From contig SJOL01006393.1 of NCBI GenBank assembly GCA_004794785.1, positions 260,077 through 324,076 on the forward strand: a stretch of 64,000 bases of DNA, given 5' to 3'. A model generated the notes under the pieces. It saw only the letters and a list, made by a program, of their open reading frames with translations, made no database searches and was not told the origin of the DNA. A program made the translations under genes and the position numbers. Of this stretch, positions 21,160-35,510 are shown piece after piece. Source of the DNA: Opisthorchis felineus (lineage: Eukaryota > Platyhelminthes > Trematoda > Opisthorchiida > Opisthorchiidae). Every line of letters starts with the position of its first letter. Position 1 is the first letter of the stretch.

Positions 21160-23465
21160 GTAAGTCACCGTGAATTTCTTCGAATGTCTCTTCTCTGTGT
21201 CCTCATCTGGTTTTGTCCTTCTAATGGAGGTGCAAACTGGTTGCTTTCCCCATGGTTTGCGGTGGGGAAGGAGGCGGCCTTTCTCTTTTTATATTGCTCC
21301 TGTCTTGACTTGATGCTAAGATAAAGCAAAATTATTTGGATCTGATTCTCAGTTTACTCACATTGCCTGAATCGTTTGAGGAAGTTTTCATTGTTTTCCC
21401 ATGATTTTGCTGTTAGGGCACTATGGTGATATCAGTTACTGTCCAGCAAGGGCAAGGGGACAGTAGATGTCTGTCACTAAGTTTCTTCAACACATTGACT
21501 ACATTGACGGGCGATGTTCATAGCTCCTAATCTTGTCTTTTCCACGTAACGGCGGTTTTGGTAATATAGGGAGGGGGACGGGCGATATCAAGAATCGATA
21601 ACCTGTATTCTAATTGTTTCAATCCAAAGAAAGACCCAAATTGAAGACCGCGGTGCTCTCAGAATACAGTAAATTCCGGACCGGTAAAGGATGTCCTCAT
21701 CAACCAACCCATGGGCAGTACCACCGTACTACTACATCGCTTCGCTATAGAATGAATTCAGGAACCATCAACATTCTTCTTAATCCCCCGGCGGAGCCAA
21801 TGAAGTTGTTCATCATCGTCAGCAGCACCCATTGGTTTGTAGGATGTCAGCTCGTGGAAATGTTTGGTTCACCATCTCGAGCGAAAATCATGTGATCACG
21901 GGGCTTCTTCCTGAAGACCTTTTTCATTGCTGGTATTAAGGCGGAGAGCACTGATCCCCACACGTAAGGTTTTTGCTCTACTACAATCAAATGTAATATT
22001 TCTTCGGCCTGGCGGTTTTCAATCGAGCTGCTATAATGAAGACATCAAACAGCGGAAAATTATAAATTCTTCGCTGTATTCCACTTCAGGATCCCCTTCC
22101 TTCCTGAATGGCTACTTTGGTGGTAATCAGTTCTACTACCGATTGCGAGCGGTTTTGAGAACAGCGAAAATACGAACTCGGAAAGGGCTCCGGTGCAACA
22201 ATGGTGCAAACCCTTATTAATAGTAAGCATATGTTTTTAGGCGCTTAGGACGGACATACGCTTGCCAAGGCGTGATGCCATCGGGCTTAGTCTATCTACC
22301 CACCCTTAAACTCTGGGGGGATAGCAGCTCGCCAACGGACCTATGCCTGCGGTTGAATTATTAGATTCCGTAGTCACTACAATGTTCTTCAAACTTGAGA
22401 TGGTACACTTTCCTCAATTTCCTGTTTCTGGTCAGTTGTACTTCATAGATTTCTGTTTCTGAGAGACAATGGCCTATTGATTTATGACCACTGAGCAAAC
22501 GTTACTACATCTCTTGATGATGTACTCAATGTCTTACAGCAGTGACTAATTGGTGGTGTGGCTCACCTCTCAGTCATCTGAAAACACTTCTCTTCCTGGT
22601 CTGCGTGCCGTACAACTGTGCCTTTTACCGGAAACCAATAGACTTTGGGAACATTTTGAACCGCAAAAGCTTCAGGGATATTCGGTTGCTGAGCGAGTCC
22701 AGGGCAGTCTGTCACTCGTATCTCTTTAAACCCTCTTCTTTAGTGTTAATTTGATGCCAAGCGTATCTTGTCCGGTCGATGTTTTGTCATGCAGTTCGTA
22801 AGATACTGAGGAACTGAGGTATTTGCTGGTCTAGTGGGCATGAACGGTTTCTACTTGAAGCCTAAAACCCCGACTGGAATTTCAGTGTCTTCTCGCAGCC
22901 TACAAGCGACAGGCAGTCCGCTCCAAAAGGGAAGAGGCTCTCACAGGTCGCATGGGCATTCCCTGTGAGAATCGCCACTCGAGATGCTACTTAACATAGA
23001 ATTACGGGACGTGGAGTGTGTGATTGGAGGGTAGTGATGCTATGTATGAATGGTTATGACTGCTGATCAGGTGTTCGAAGCTGAGTACTATAGTGTTCAA
23101 CTAAAAGCCCGGTGATCGCAGGTACGGATCTCTTTAGTAGAACACGATATGTGAACTCCTGACGATTTTCAGCGAGGACGAGACAGCTGCACAGTGCATC
23201 TTGGTTCCACTTGCAAGATGAAGCGTTAATTAGATGAGGATAGTTTGAGAATGGGAACTGACTTATACCATGCGTCTTTCCATTTACTTACTCGAATCTT
23301 GACGCCTGTGTCATCTTGAACATTCAGACCATAGTCGCATTCTCCTTTAAACTCTCGCACAATTGAAGCTTAAATTGTCTTAAATTGTCTGCGTTTTTTG
23401 CATCTTTTCTGCGTTTCCCTAGTTAATTTAAGTGCTTACCCGAGTACGCTACACCTTCATTTTAG

Positions 23466-23623
23466 GGTGCTTCCGCTGATGTCGCAAGCGAGGCAGAAGA
23501 TGACACTAAATTCCTTGAGCCAGATGATACCGGAGATTCAATGGAGGTTGCGCACTCTGATGATATGCCCGAACCAGTCAAAATTCCAGAATCACTCAGC
23601 TCACTCCAGCAGCCTCCGAAAGT
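23466..23623 (+). CDS. C3G-like gene, exon 8 (acidic)
   Basis: 158 bases, phase 0 to phase 2; acceptor CATTTTAG, donor AAAGT|GTAAGG. It encodes about 52 residues of an acidic, serine/proline-rich segment (ASEAEDDTKFLEPDDTGDS, MPEPVKIPESLSSLQQPPK). The acidic bias in one frame only supports it as real. It lies just ahead of the REM domain, where C3G proteins also have an acidic low-complexity linker. Confidence 0.65.
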
Positions 23624-25579
23624 GTAAGGTTTTGGATGCATCTTATGTACACTTCTGTTAATCACTAGTTTTGGAGCGAAGTGTTTCTTACATCGCGGAA
23701 TTCACAGGATCAATCACGGTTATTATTATTTACCAGGCCCAAAGATCCCTATGTGCAGCTATGCGTACCATTCACCAGTATAGCAGTGCGCATTATCGAC
23801 TTTTGTTTAGGAAGCGTCCCATAATACACTCGTCGCAGCACAGAGTGGATAAAGAGTCGAAAATAATCAAATTATCTCCACCTTTCATTTTGCCTATACA
23901 ATAAATCTACTGAAATCCCAGATTTGGGATGGGTCCAGCGTTCCGATTTCTTAGTTTGCTCACTTTTTTGGGTGCACCTGGATTCCGTGACGTGGCTGCC
24001 ATGCAAGCTTTTCATACCTTACCAAGCAGCGGACCTGATTTTTCATGTCTCATGGTCAACTCATTTGGGTTTGACTTGCTGTCAGTCTTCGAGCTGAAGC
24101 AGTTAGGCATTCGTTTTGTTAACAATTATCAAGCCAACCTGCGTGGACAGCCCAAACTTGTTTAGTTGAAAACTCGCTCACCTGTGTTTCTGTACCATCA
24201 CACTCACTTTTGTCCTAAGCCACACGTGTCAGTAGATGTCAGCCGAAACAACCGACAAAAATATATCTGGTGGGAACGAATTTCCAGTATAATCCAACCG
24301 AAACTGCTCCAGAAGGGAAGAACTGTACGAATACAACTATTCCTACAAGACTGTGGTACACTGAAAGAGGGAAATTTCTTACAAGTTTGTATTTATGAGC
24401 GCTTGATCTCACTCACAATTCCTCCAAACACATCACACTAACCGGCTGGTCCCTCCAATTGCCTCTTCGAGAGTAAGTGACGCTGGGCGAATCATACATC
24501 CTCTGGACAAGTTAATTGTTGACAAACTACCACTACTGGTTCAAAAATCACTCTTGATCCCTTCGCACTATGGTTGATTGCATCTCTGTATCACTTCCTG
24601 AGTATAGCTGGAAATGCCTTTTGGCAGCTCCTACATCTATTTCCCATCTAATCGAAATAGCTCACTGCTTAGGGCGTGAACCACTGACGAGGAGTTTCGA
24701 TGTTTGGCTTTAACGGGAAAGCACAGAAGCTCCACGTCGATTAACTCTACATACCTTTGATGCGCTTTCCTTAGCTGACGAACTCAACCTAACTGTAGGT
24801 CACCATACAGCGAATGGTTTTTTTCGCTGGTGTGAACGCTGGTTACAACCTCCAGATCAGATATCTTCGTCGATTTTTCAGTTCGATGGGTACAGTAAAA
24901 CATCCACCAATTTGTCAGTTTTTATGACCGTGTTGGTTGACTGCTGGACAATGCACAACTTTGTGGTTGTTTTTCAGCACGCATTTATGAAGTAAAAATG
25001 CTTCCTCATATACCTAGTTGTCGTCGTGTGGAACATAGTCTGGTGAGCAGTTGGAGCTGCGGGATTCATAGTATTTGTATTCCCTCTACTCTGGTTTGTT
25101 CATTCCTCCTTTTTTGTTGCGAATGTTCTACCTAATCCATTTTAAGTGGAAGGACTGGGCTCGAGTTTCGCCTTTATCTGAGCTATTCAGCATTGCACGT
25201 CCTTGGTCCTATGCGGATCAGATCTCCGAACATCTCACGTGGGAGGCAAGCGTGTTACTATCAGCTCACGCTGCCCGGACTCGTACTTATCACGCCTGAG
25301 CAGGCCAATGTGTTCTTGCAGATTTGTTTTCACTATGGTTGTACACTCCGAATCTCAGAGCGAATAAGGCGGCTTATAACCGATTTTGATGTGGTGACAT
25401 GTAGAAAACCAAATCAATAGCTCTTTTTGCTTCCATCCGATCGTTTCTCTAAATTACGTTTATCCCTAGGACGTGTTCGTTGATGAGTTTTAATTTTGCT
25501 TTTGGTTTCACACTCATGTATTCCTTATCAGTGATGCAACATGCCCCATCATTAACCCTATTTCCTTGTGTGGTTTCAG

Positions 25580-25673
25580 GGTCGAAAGCACCCCGACTGA
25601 ATTTCCCATTTGTCGGGAAATTCTCGGTCTGATCAAGGCGGACGAATATTTGGTCTGGACCGATTCGGAATCT
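25580..25673 (+). CDS. C3G-like gene, exon 9
   Basis: 94 bases, phase 2 to phase 0; acceptor GTGTGGTTTCAG, donor GAATCT|GTGAGT. It encodes 31 residues, FPICREILGLIKADEYLVW within them, a compact amphipathic segment ending TDSES. It joins the acidic linker to the REM domain. The next intron (2.1 kb) contains no recognised element. Confidence 0.68.
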
Positions 25674-27764
25674 GTGAGTTTTCTCATTCCTCCTTAAAGG
25701 ATTTTATACGCACTATACGATTCTAGAATTTCACACTTCCCAGTTGAGTGCGCTTTATTCACATTTTCGAATTGTTCCGTTACGCTTACCTTGTGAGTAC
25801 TGATTTCCCGGCTGAATAACTTACCTATGACGTCTTCTAAATGGATTTCCAATGATCATTTACATTTCTGTTAGATAATGATCCATTCAATGATAAAATT
25901 TTATGGTAACTTCATTGTTCAGAATTGGTGATGGGATCGCGTGCCAAGCTATTCCCCCGGTAGGTTTGCATAAGCATTCGGTCAGATGGGAATAGGGAAA
26001 AAGGGAGTCAGGGAAGCCAAAAATTGAATACTACCCGGTGTGCTTCGTGACACCTCCTTTTGGTTGTCCAATCTCCCTAATCATCGAGGTCGCTCTGTGA
26101 AGATTAGGGCAATGCCAACGGTTTAGAGTTGAACAGTCCGAATGTTTACACGGGAGACTGGGGTTAAGTCTCATTTGAGTTGTTCATTTAGCCTGGAACG
26201 TCTCAAATTACGTAAGTGGCTTTGACCACGTATGAATTGAGTTGCTTGTCAGAATTTAGGTTGTTTGAGCTCCCCTTAACTAGACATATTAGACCTGATT
26301 ACTTTACTCGCTATGAAGGCGCGTGAACGTTCAGGAATTTTACGGTTGGAAAACACCGTTTTTGCTCGGTTGTAAAGCCTGCCATGGATTTCCTATAACA
26401 AATGTTTTCGTACACTTGTTTTAGCGGTAAAACTTATAGTACATCAAGGTTGTGTCTCTATGACATACGCCGCAACACTAATTTGAATGAGATTTTTCTA
26501 AGGAAAATGAAGCTGGTCTATTCAAGCTTTTCCATGTTTCCGGCGACGTTCTATCAGTGATACTATAGGGGAAATGTGTATCTGTGTGGGAGTGCGCAAG
26601 AAGAATATTGCATAACTGCCAAGCAATTCAAGTAGCTGTTGGTCGTAAGAAATTGCAGCCAAACTCCCGTCGTGATAAGACAACCGCAGAGCAACTTTTC
26701 TATCCCGTATGGCCTGACCACTCCGCACTGAGAGGGAAACGAGGTGTGATTTGTATTAAACTGTTGTTAAAGTATACTTCTACTGACTCTCTCATGTTAC
26801 TCAACCGAAAATTCGCCTTGTGATGTTCTTCGATTGTACACGTAGGGTATCTAGTCAGTAATCTCATTGCTACCGCTGGATAATGTTGATTCATAGTACG
26901 TCCGACGGTTATCACTACCTCACATCAGTGTTTCAAAAAGAAAGATGGCATAATGGCGGACCCAGACGAAAACGTGTCCTTCAGATTTGTGTCCTCTTTT
27001 ATCCGCCTTGCAGTCTTCGCCATTCCGAAGGAGACAGAACACCCACAAAAACTCGGTGAACAGTGATTCGACGTGTGTTGGACGCAACTGGTCAACCTTA
27101 GGTTGGATGTATTCTAGAAGTAGAGTAAAGTCTGCGTAACTAAGCACTCCGCCTACGATTATCGCGTTGCGAATTCGTTGACACCGTATTTTTGAGACAC
27201 CAACAGCCAGGCCCAAGGTGGTGCCAGACACAGCTCGTACCGTGGTTTGGCACACTGGACCCGCAAGACTTAGTGATTTACTTATCTGACGAATGCCCTT
27301 TGGGTACGTCTCTATAGAAACCCCTTTTGACCGGTTCCGTCAGTGAACGCTGTTGATGGGTTTCTAGCCCTACAACGAGCTTACCACGATACGGTCTAAA
27401 TGATATTTGATACTGTGAATACAACTGCTCACATGCAATCAATGCAAATCACAAACGAGCTTGCTAAGTGATTATAGTCCATCTACGGGGATACTTCGTT
27501 CCGGCACCATCTATACAACAGTCAGTCTTGCGCGCGGCTTGCCCATTGTCCTCCTGAGTGAGCCTCCCCGAATTCACTTCTGACCGTTATTTTCTTAACT
27601 GTCAAATCAGGTTTTTCCCTCACGTTATTAGAAAGTTCATTTTCCTGGATCGTTTTTCTCTGGTTGTCCTCAAGGTACACTATCGATTTATTTGCTAACT
27701 TTCGTCCTACTCAGAATGACTGTTGCATTCTATCTTTTTCTGCACACCTTTCTCTTACATTCAG

Positions 27765-27831
27765 CACAAGGAAGTATCTGTGCATGCCGGCTGTATTGAT
27801 GCACTTATTGTTTATTTGACCTCGTTTGGAA
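27765..27831 (+). CDS. RAPGEF1: C3G-like gene, exon 10 (start of REM domain)
   Basis: 67 bases, phase 0 to phase 1; acceptor CTCTTACATTCAG, donor TGGAA|GTATGT. It encodes HKEVSVHAGCIDALIVYLTS. The motif V-x-A/G-G-x-x-x-x-L-I/V-x-x-L/A-T is the usual opening of the RasGEF N-terminal (REM) domain, and the VHAGCIDALIVYLT wording resembles C3G. REM stabilises the catalytic hairpin of the CDC25 domain. The following 5-kb intron contains LINE debris. Confidence 0.78.
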
Positions 27832-29842
27832 GTATGTCTCCATCATGTGAGTTTCCACTTTCTTGAACACCAAATCAACTTTTACTTGCACGAGCACACA
27901 CACACACAGGCGTTCGCCCGTTCACCATACACGTGAGCTGAACCTTTCTTCTTTGTCCGTAATGATTGTGGTTGCTTCTTACTGTTACTTGACAAACGAT
28001 TGTCGTAAGGCTTGTCTTCGACTGAAAAAGTATAGATTCTGTCTTTCGGGGCTACGGGTACTATCGCATATTAGTGATATTCATTGCCCGTGATTGATGA
28101 AACTGTGATGTTTCTCCTATCCATTATTTGTTAGCGGGTGAACCAATTGTGGCTTGAAGAGTTGCTGTCTGAATAGCACTTATAGTTTGAAGTAAGGTTT
28201 ATAAGGTTAGAAAGTATCGAAATTGGAATACACAGCCCGGAAACCGATGTAAGCAACTCATATCTCGTCTAAAAAAAACAACGGACAGATTAGAAATGCT
28301 CATCTTTCTGACTAAAGTGCCGTTTTCTCGGGGTCCAATGCTGTTGCTAATGTCTCAATTTTGTTGCAACATACCTCCCTCCGTCAAATAATGTGAATCA
28401 TTTCATAGGGGTTTTCACGTTCACTCAAGACCATAAAAGCTTGCATTTTCACCTTGAGGTTCTCACAGTTTCAATGACAGCCTTTGGACTGTGTGTTCGG
28501 TACAATACGAACAACATATGCAATAAAATAAATAGCACGATCAATATGTGGCCGTAGGCTGGCTTTCTTCCGACCGTTATCTGTACCGCGGTCATCATGC
28601 TGGCTTAGGCACCGTGACCAACGACATTCCTACAAAAAGTTTTATTCAGTATGAGCAAAATGGTACCGTCCTAGATAACACTTTTTTTCCTCTCGTTTGA
28701 GGTGAGACGTTTTTAAGGCTTTGTTCCGCGCAATAGCAATACAGTACGCCATGACCTCTGGGTTTTTACGCCATGGGATGGCGTTACATGTGTTTTGATC
28801 AGTCTGAGGGTTTGACTGCAATTCATCTAGTCCACGAGCATGTCCATTTCTACCGCAACCGACGTTTTATTAAAAATATTGCACGTAATTGAAGGAGATT
28901 TCCCATCTTTTTTACCTAGTTATGATTTAGCAGATGGGACTTCGTTTGCTTATACGTCGTCGTTCAATCTCGGCATTGGTTTGCGAAAAAGACACCACAA
29001 CAGCCAGTTGTAATCATATTTGACCACATTTTCCATGTCTAGGCAATGTGCCTCATACAGATTCAGATGGACGGTTCTTCGGTAGCATTCTTGGACCCTA
29101 GACCTGACAACACACGATTCGCCAGGCCCCAGGTTACGGAATTACATCGATAAGTTCTCATACCGCTGGGTTCGGACGCTCAAGGCCTGCCAGCAAGATG
29201 TCGATCGGTGATGTGTTACTATTGTTTGGATTGTTGAATGAGTGAGCTAGATATGGATCCCCACTCCCCGTACCCACTGGAATGGGTTGCACCATTCCGA
29301 TAAAAAGTTCAACCCAGGTCGGTTGACACTGTTTCGTCCTTGAGCATGTGCTCACGAAGGACCGATGTGTAAGTAGCACAACCGATCTCCTCCACAAAGA
29401 CGGCCCATGAAATTGACAAAATGACTAGGAGGATGCTGCAGGTAGTCAGATGGCAGATATGCCTCGCGGAAGAACATCACTAGTGGTTCAGCGCGGTCCG
29501 ACCGCCCAATCTAGGGAATGTGTTCTTAATCCTTCGAACCTACATTGTATTACCTTTCTCTTGTGTGCAACCTAAGTAGGATAACTGGTACGGTTTGGCG
29601 GCTTTTCAGCTGTCATCATTACTACCAAGTAAGAATGCTGAGTAGAAACAAACCCGCCGATGTTTTTTTTTTGATAGGTCACTAGTATGGGATTGATTTT
29701 GACAGTGAAATGTAGCAGTTGTGCAACAAATCGTGATTCTAAGATAGATGCCTGGTTATTTTATGAACAGGTTCTCCGAATTTCTATTGCCATCATGGAA
29801 TTCTTGTTGTTACTGATGACCTGATATTGATGCCTTTGTTCT

Positions 29843-30859
29843 GTGGTGTATGGGGAAGTCACGAGGAACTTCCAACCCCCCACCCGACCTCAAGCTCTAA
29901 CCTTGTGGTTGTCGGGCTTCAGTGATGCAATAACCTTGTGGACTACACCAGCTGGAACTCAGCACCTAACGTTGCAGCCGTGCAAGGAAGGCCAACGGGT
30001 GCAGCCCGACAAAGGTAACGAATCCCCATACTGCGAGAAGCCGTATTACGAGGCACTCTAGAGGTAAAGTCGTACTGTCCTCTGTCATAGGAGCGTGAAG
30101 GCGATGAGGCGTTTCTTTCAGATGACCAGTATGTCCATATTTAAGCTGCCAGCAACGCTCCCTTTCTTCGAGGAACGACGGATTAGAAAAGGTTGACCCT
30201 AAAAACCACACATTCCGATCGCCCATCGACTGACTGTGACCGGCGACAAATTACTCACAAGTACTTTTAAAACCAAAGGGTCTGGTGTTGCCCAGAAGGT
30301 TCCTGCTGTACGCGGCCGCGTTAGGAATCAGACAATTATGCTTTACTCCCTGTGCCGTCGAGCCAGGTCAGCCCCTCGCTGCGAATCGGGTAAAAATTAT
30401 TATTGGCTTCCAGAAATGTCCATCAAGAAAACCCCAACTACCGCTGTCCCGTGGTTCAGACTTTTGAATCAAGGGCTAGGGGAAGGGTCACGAACAAACC
30501 CTACATTGACCCAATACCCCGTGGGTCAGACTTGAGTCAAAGGCTCAAGGTTGGTTACCTCAACTAAAGCCCCTTCTTTTGCGCGGACAACTGGAAGTAT
30601 CATTCGCCCTTGCAGCTCGTCGTTCACTAGACCTTAAGCACACCGCCCCCCATCCGTGTAATGTTGCACTGCGGCCAACCTATCTTCCAGTCCCTTAAAA
30701 ATTGTTCCCTGTCTAAACAATCGCCCGGCAAAGTAAACCAAAATAAACCCTTACTAACCTCCAAAATTCTACTCCACGTTGGTGCTTTCTCAGTCAAATT
30801 TGGCACCCTATATGGAACCTTGCTTTACCTTTGCACTCGGTCCGGATAGTCTGCACCTC
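29843..30859. other. Repeat-like DNA inside intron 10
   Basis: Composition and phrasing change here (GC-richer, with multiple overlapping frames on both strands), directly before the LINE remnant. It may be the 5' part of the same element or a separate repeat. No domain could be named in any frame, and no second copy occurs in the window. Confidence 0.3.
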
Positions 30860-32215
30860 GCACTTCTCAAAGTGTGACGATGCCCTGGTGAACAGTCTGA
30901 CGACCTTACCGCGGAAGATTTGGGGTGAAAAAAGGACATATATGGAGTGGAGCGCCTCGCCAGTGATCCCAGCCTTCAGAAAGGCTCAAGAACATCATAC
31001 GTACGTCGCGACATCAGCCTGGTAACTGTGGCACCCTAGGTGCTCTCTGGCAGTATTTTGTGCAGATTGACCGATTATCTGGAGAAACAAACTCGTGAGA
31101 ATCACTGAGCTTAACCCCGGACGAGGATGCATCGACCATTTCTCTCAAACGGCCCACATTGGTAGTTTTTCTGGATCTGAAATCTGCTTTGGACTGCCGA
31201 TCGTCAGAAACTGGCGGTGTCTGGCAATCAAGGATGTCCCATTCAAATTTATGTCTCTTATGAGGATGCTGTATGAGAACCGTTGGCGCGTACAGGTACA
31301 CAACAAGCTTCCTCCCGCTTACACCCCGTCCAGTGGGACAAGACAAGGTTGCCTTCTCTGACCATCCCTCCTCAACTTTCTCATTCATGTATTGTTTGAA
31401 ATTTTTCTTCCTGCCCTGGAAACACCGGGGATAGAAATGTTCGCGAGGCGTTCACTCACGGACAGTGAGTGCGTGGACGATACCGTTCTTCTTGGTTCAG
31501 ATCCTTCAAAAATGCAAACCATTTTAAATAACCTAGATGTTTCTGCCGCGCGGTTTGGCGTTCGCTTCATACCTGCAAGATGTGAAGTTTCGCCACAAGA
31601 CTGGGTGGGCTCAAACCCAAAACTCATGCTTGCGGACCAGCCAATCGACGTGGAAGGTAAATTTATTTACCTGGAGAGTTGTGTGAGTCTCGGTGGACTG
31701 GCTGGAGATGAGATCACTCCTTGAATCGGGGAGACCATGTCAACTTTGGTCATCCTTTGAACCTGAATTGCCTAAATGAGGTCAGTTTGTCTATCAAGGG
31801 CAGTGTATATACTGGAGTGGTGTGATCCATACGGCTTTGTGGATAAAAATGTGGCGTCTATTCGCATGAGATGTACGGAAGCTGTCAGTTTGTGCTCATC
31901 TGTATCTCCGAAGTATTAGCCGGGCCTGATGGGAACATCGTATTTACAATGCTGAGGTACGCCAAATGGCTGTAGGATAATGGAAATCTCCCACGATGGA
32001 TGAGTTATGCACGCTTTATATGGAACGCTGGTTACGACATGTGCTTCGCAGGACATAAGTCCGTCTGCCTTGCAGAACTCTTTCCGCCCAGTTTTATGCT
32101 GGCCGAGAGGTAGACAGTGTATGGCCTGGCAACGGAGTATGAATACGTTAACCTGTGAGCTCTGTCGGATCAACAACTGCCTTCTGATAGCTGCTAAGCT
32201 GACCAACTGATTTGC
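30860..32215 (+). mobile_element. Non-LTR retrotransposon remnant (RT domain)
   Basis: A decayed RT reads through several frames in the correct order. DALVNSLTTLPRKIW and EWSASPVIPAF come first (family: WP..W..s.viPi.K), then PGRGCIDH (31119-31142 region), SSGTRQGCLL (family SG.RQGCPLSP) and CVDDTVLLG in place of YADDIVLLG. A C-terminal part ending ERWLRHVLR follows near 32021-32050. Both the aromatic and the alanine before the catalytic DD are changed, and stops abound, so it is inactive. The motifs fit LINE families common in flukes (RTE- or CR1-like); the clade is not resolved. It lies in intron 10, same strand as the gene. Confidence 0.75.
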
Positions 32216-32884
32216 AGACCCAGCCCAACACAATTGTGACGGGTTTGGAACCTAGTGAGCACTCAATATGCTGTTCATTTTATGCTAAATTCTTATCCAA
32301 GTTATGGCTGCTAATTTTTTAACGTTGTTCATTTTTTTTCAGCGATGTCTAACCAACATATTTTACTATTTACCAGTGTCAATACGCACTTCTAAGTTTA
32401 CCTCCGATCATTTAAAGTAAGCATGGGGAATCGAACAGATCAATTGAATTAAGGGATCTGCGGCGAGCGTGTGAGCGTCTCAGATTCCAATCTACTCTTT
32501 GCAGGTACTCTAAGTCGCCAAAAGTACTCTTGATTTACCGTTAAGAAAATGCGGAAAAGTCGAACCTAATCTCGTTTGTGTTTTTCCACGACGGCACCAC
32601 ATGGCTTTATTGTCTATAATCCGTTGTATAGAATGTCATTTGTTGATTCCGTAAGGAAGGTGTTGTATATACTTTCCTTACAGAACATTGTTACCTGGGC
32701 ATGAGTTCTAATTTGGCCGCAACCGTCATAGGAGGATTGAATTCTTCCCAGTCATTCTATCATCTGGACACATTCTGTATTGTTAAATCTACAAGAAGAC
32801 TATCATTACTCCTACGTTTTCTGTAGCGCATTGAGTATGCTGTCTCCCGTGTGCATTATCTGGTTTGCTATATTCTTGTTTTAG

Positions 32885-33063
32885 ACTACCTGTTTTCCGA
32901 GGCCTTTCTTTTCACGTACCGAGCGTTCATGTCGCCTGCGGATCTTATCAAACGACTGATTATTCGGTACAAATTGTTCCGCGATGATGCCGCTCATACT
33001 CTGGTCCACAGACAGGCTCACGCTAAAGTTCGTAGTGCCACGGGTTCAATCCTGGTCTCTGTG
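32885..33063 (+). CDS. RAPGEF1: C3G-like gene, exon 11 (REM core)
   Basis: 179 bases, phase 1 to phase 0; acceptor CTTGTTTTAG, donor CTGTG|GTAAGC. It encodes YLFSEAFLFTYRAFMSPADL and the rest of the REM helices (IKRLIIRYKLF..., then SATGSILVSV). F-L-x-T-Y-R-x-F is the diagnostic REM motif, and EAFLFTYRAFMSPADLI is close to the C3G version. It contains no membrane segment. The next intron (2.4 kb) includes repeat-like DNA at 33500-34400 that I could not assign. Confidence 0.85.
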
Positions 33064-35510
33064 GTAAGCAACACAGGTCCTTGTATCCACAAATAATGGA
33101 ACTCGCACCTGCCTTAGTTTTTTTATCGTTTTTAATAGTTCTTCCCTAGTATATGGTAATTCTCCAAACCCCAGTTGATCTCATTGTTCAGTGGATTAAA
33201 CAGCGACCGGTTTTACACTCCCGCCAATATTATTTTCAGAAGACTAGTACAATTTATCACACTCAGTGCACCATATCCTATCAGAGACTAGTGGCCAGGT
33301 AAGCTCCAAGTAAGCAACTTCCAGTTTCCTCGAAACTTTTGAAATTTGTAGGGTTCAACAGGAATCTGGTCTTAACTATATCGGTGGCTCCCAACATCGC
33401 TATAGAAGAATGAGCATATCTCAAGGGAAAAATCGAAAGACAAATTATTTTTTCAACAAAAATGTAGAACCCATCTACATGATCGCTTTTAGCCGGTGAG
33501 TCCAGAGGGTTGGACACATGGTGCTTTGTTTGAATTCTCCGGACTCTCTGAATGCAGAATTCACGTCCGCCGACCAGCTTGTGCAGATGGTTGATTTCAC
33601 TCAGGCGTAAAACTAGGTTTGAACTTGGTAGTTCGGCTGCGCTTGTTGGCTGTTGACCAGGTGACAGTTGATCCTGTTGCTGAGCATAGAAATTGGTTTA
33701 CAAACGTTTCATCACCGCACGTGGAGACGGCGTAAGTACGCCGACTGACAAGCAATTGTTGCAGTGTTTGAACACTTTTGACGGCTTAGCAAAGATATGA
33801 TTAGACTCCGCAAACCTCAGCGTTTTTATGCTTATTTAGCATGTGAAGGTCGAACAAGGGGTCTTATGGTGTCAGGCAGTAAATCCCCGCACCACTATTC
33901 CGCCGACAATCTTGCGCATCTGGTGAATTCTGATTCCGGGTTCGGATGTTGGCCGAACAAGCTATCAACTAATTCAAGATAGACTGACTATTACATCCGA
34001 TTAGTCACCTAGTCGCGCGGTGGACTTGGTAAAATATTTGGCCACGTCCTTAAATTCAACCGAATGTATTTATCAAACATGCGATATGATTCTGCAGACC
34101 TCGGCCACACGAGCGCCTTTCGTCCTCATTCGGATCCGTCAGGGGGGCGGAACGGGATTGTTTCTATTATTTTTCACACATTCAAAAACAACTATTTCCA
34201 GGCGCGAAAAATAAAATCTCGCAAAGCCTTTGGTAGCGGTGGAAAGTGATTTTGTTCGACACTTATCTGAATTAATGATGTGAACATAGACGAGGCTCGC
34301 AAACCACGCACACTGACAGACGACATACTGTTTCTGAGAAATGTAAAATGATTGGGCGACACCAGCAACATGTCTTCAGTCTGTTCTAATGAGGTAACCA
34401 AACTGTTTAATGAGGAATCAGTTATCGAAACCCTGTCGTTGTGCCTGATTCATATTCATCAGAAAGAGTTGTGTCTTGCTTATATTCGTTGATGTGGTTT
34501 ATCATCTTGCAGTAAGAATCAAAGCACCGATTCGTGCTGCTTATAGAATTAGTTTTCGGAAACCGTTAAAATAATTCTCATTGATTAGAGGGTTACTGTT
34601 CCTTTCTGAATTTCGTAGTATGCCAATATCCAACACCTTTTACTCCGGTTGTTTTATGCCTCTTTTTGGTTGAGAGCCTTTCAACCAATAGCGCATAATT
34701 CATTTGAAAGATTCTATTCTAATATAGATGACCTGCGATTCAGCAGGTTCTCTAGAGGGAAACGATTTTAGGGAATACATAAATTTCTACTACAACATGC
34801 CACCCAGTGGACGAATAGCCTTTCAGAACTCAGCAAGAAATAGCACGTAGGGAATGTGTAGTCTTGTGGGTAGTCATACCTTTGACCATAAAATTAACTC
34901 AGTTAAGCACAATTAACTGTCCTAATAAAACTTCGGAAACGTACCAGTTGTGGTGAACTGATCCATTCACATTGATCTAAATATTGAGTGGATGCTGAAC
35001 GCTTGTTCAATTCAATCCCCAGACTTTATAAAGCCATATTATTCATCGATCCCTTTAGCTGCCAGTGTTGCCTTTGACCAACTTGGAATGTGGCCTTGTC
35101 CGTTTACCTGAGTCGGTGGAAAGTGGTTTTGTCTTTACGCATGCTTTACTCGATGCTTGTATGGGGTGTGTTTAAACGGACGTTTTGTCCGTCCGATTAT
35201 CAGGTGCTTGCATGCGTGAACTGACCGTAACCTTGTAACTTTGCTTCATTTGGTTAAAATTGTATTTCTCCCCCTACATTTTTCATACTGTCGACATGTC
35301 GCTTTCGTCCCTAAAGCGCGCTTGTGGGTTATCCAGACAGACATGTTGCCGCATTAATTTTAGGAGAAATATCTTTTTATTTATTCTTGATTATCTCAGC
35401 GTCACAAATAACGATAAAATTTCCCACATGAGGTTGACTTTCTACACTTTCCCATGTCTGGTCAAAATAAGTGAAGGGAAATGACTGTGAGATCTTACTT
35501 TCTCCTCTAG

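Noticed and set aside
23398..23661. 87-codon + strand frame over exon 8
   Set aside because: It is in a different frame from the acidic exon reading and crosses both splice sites; the exon frame matches neighbouring phases.
26920..27255. 111-codon - strand frame
   Set aside because: No recognisable domain, no splice context and no repeat match; length alone is not evidence.
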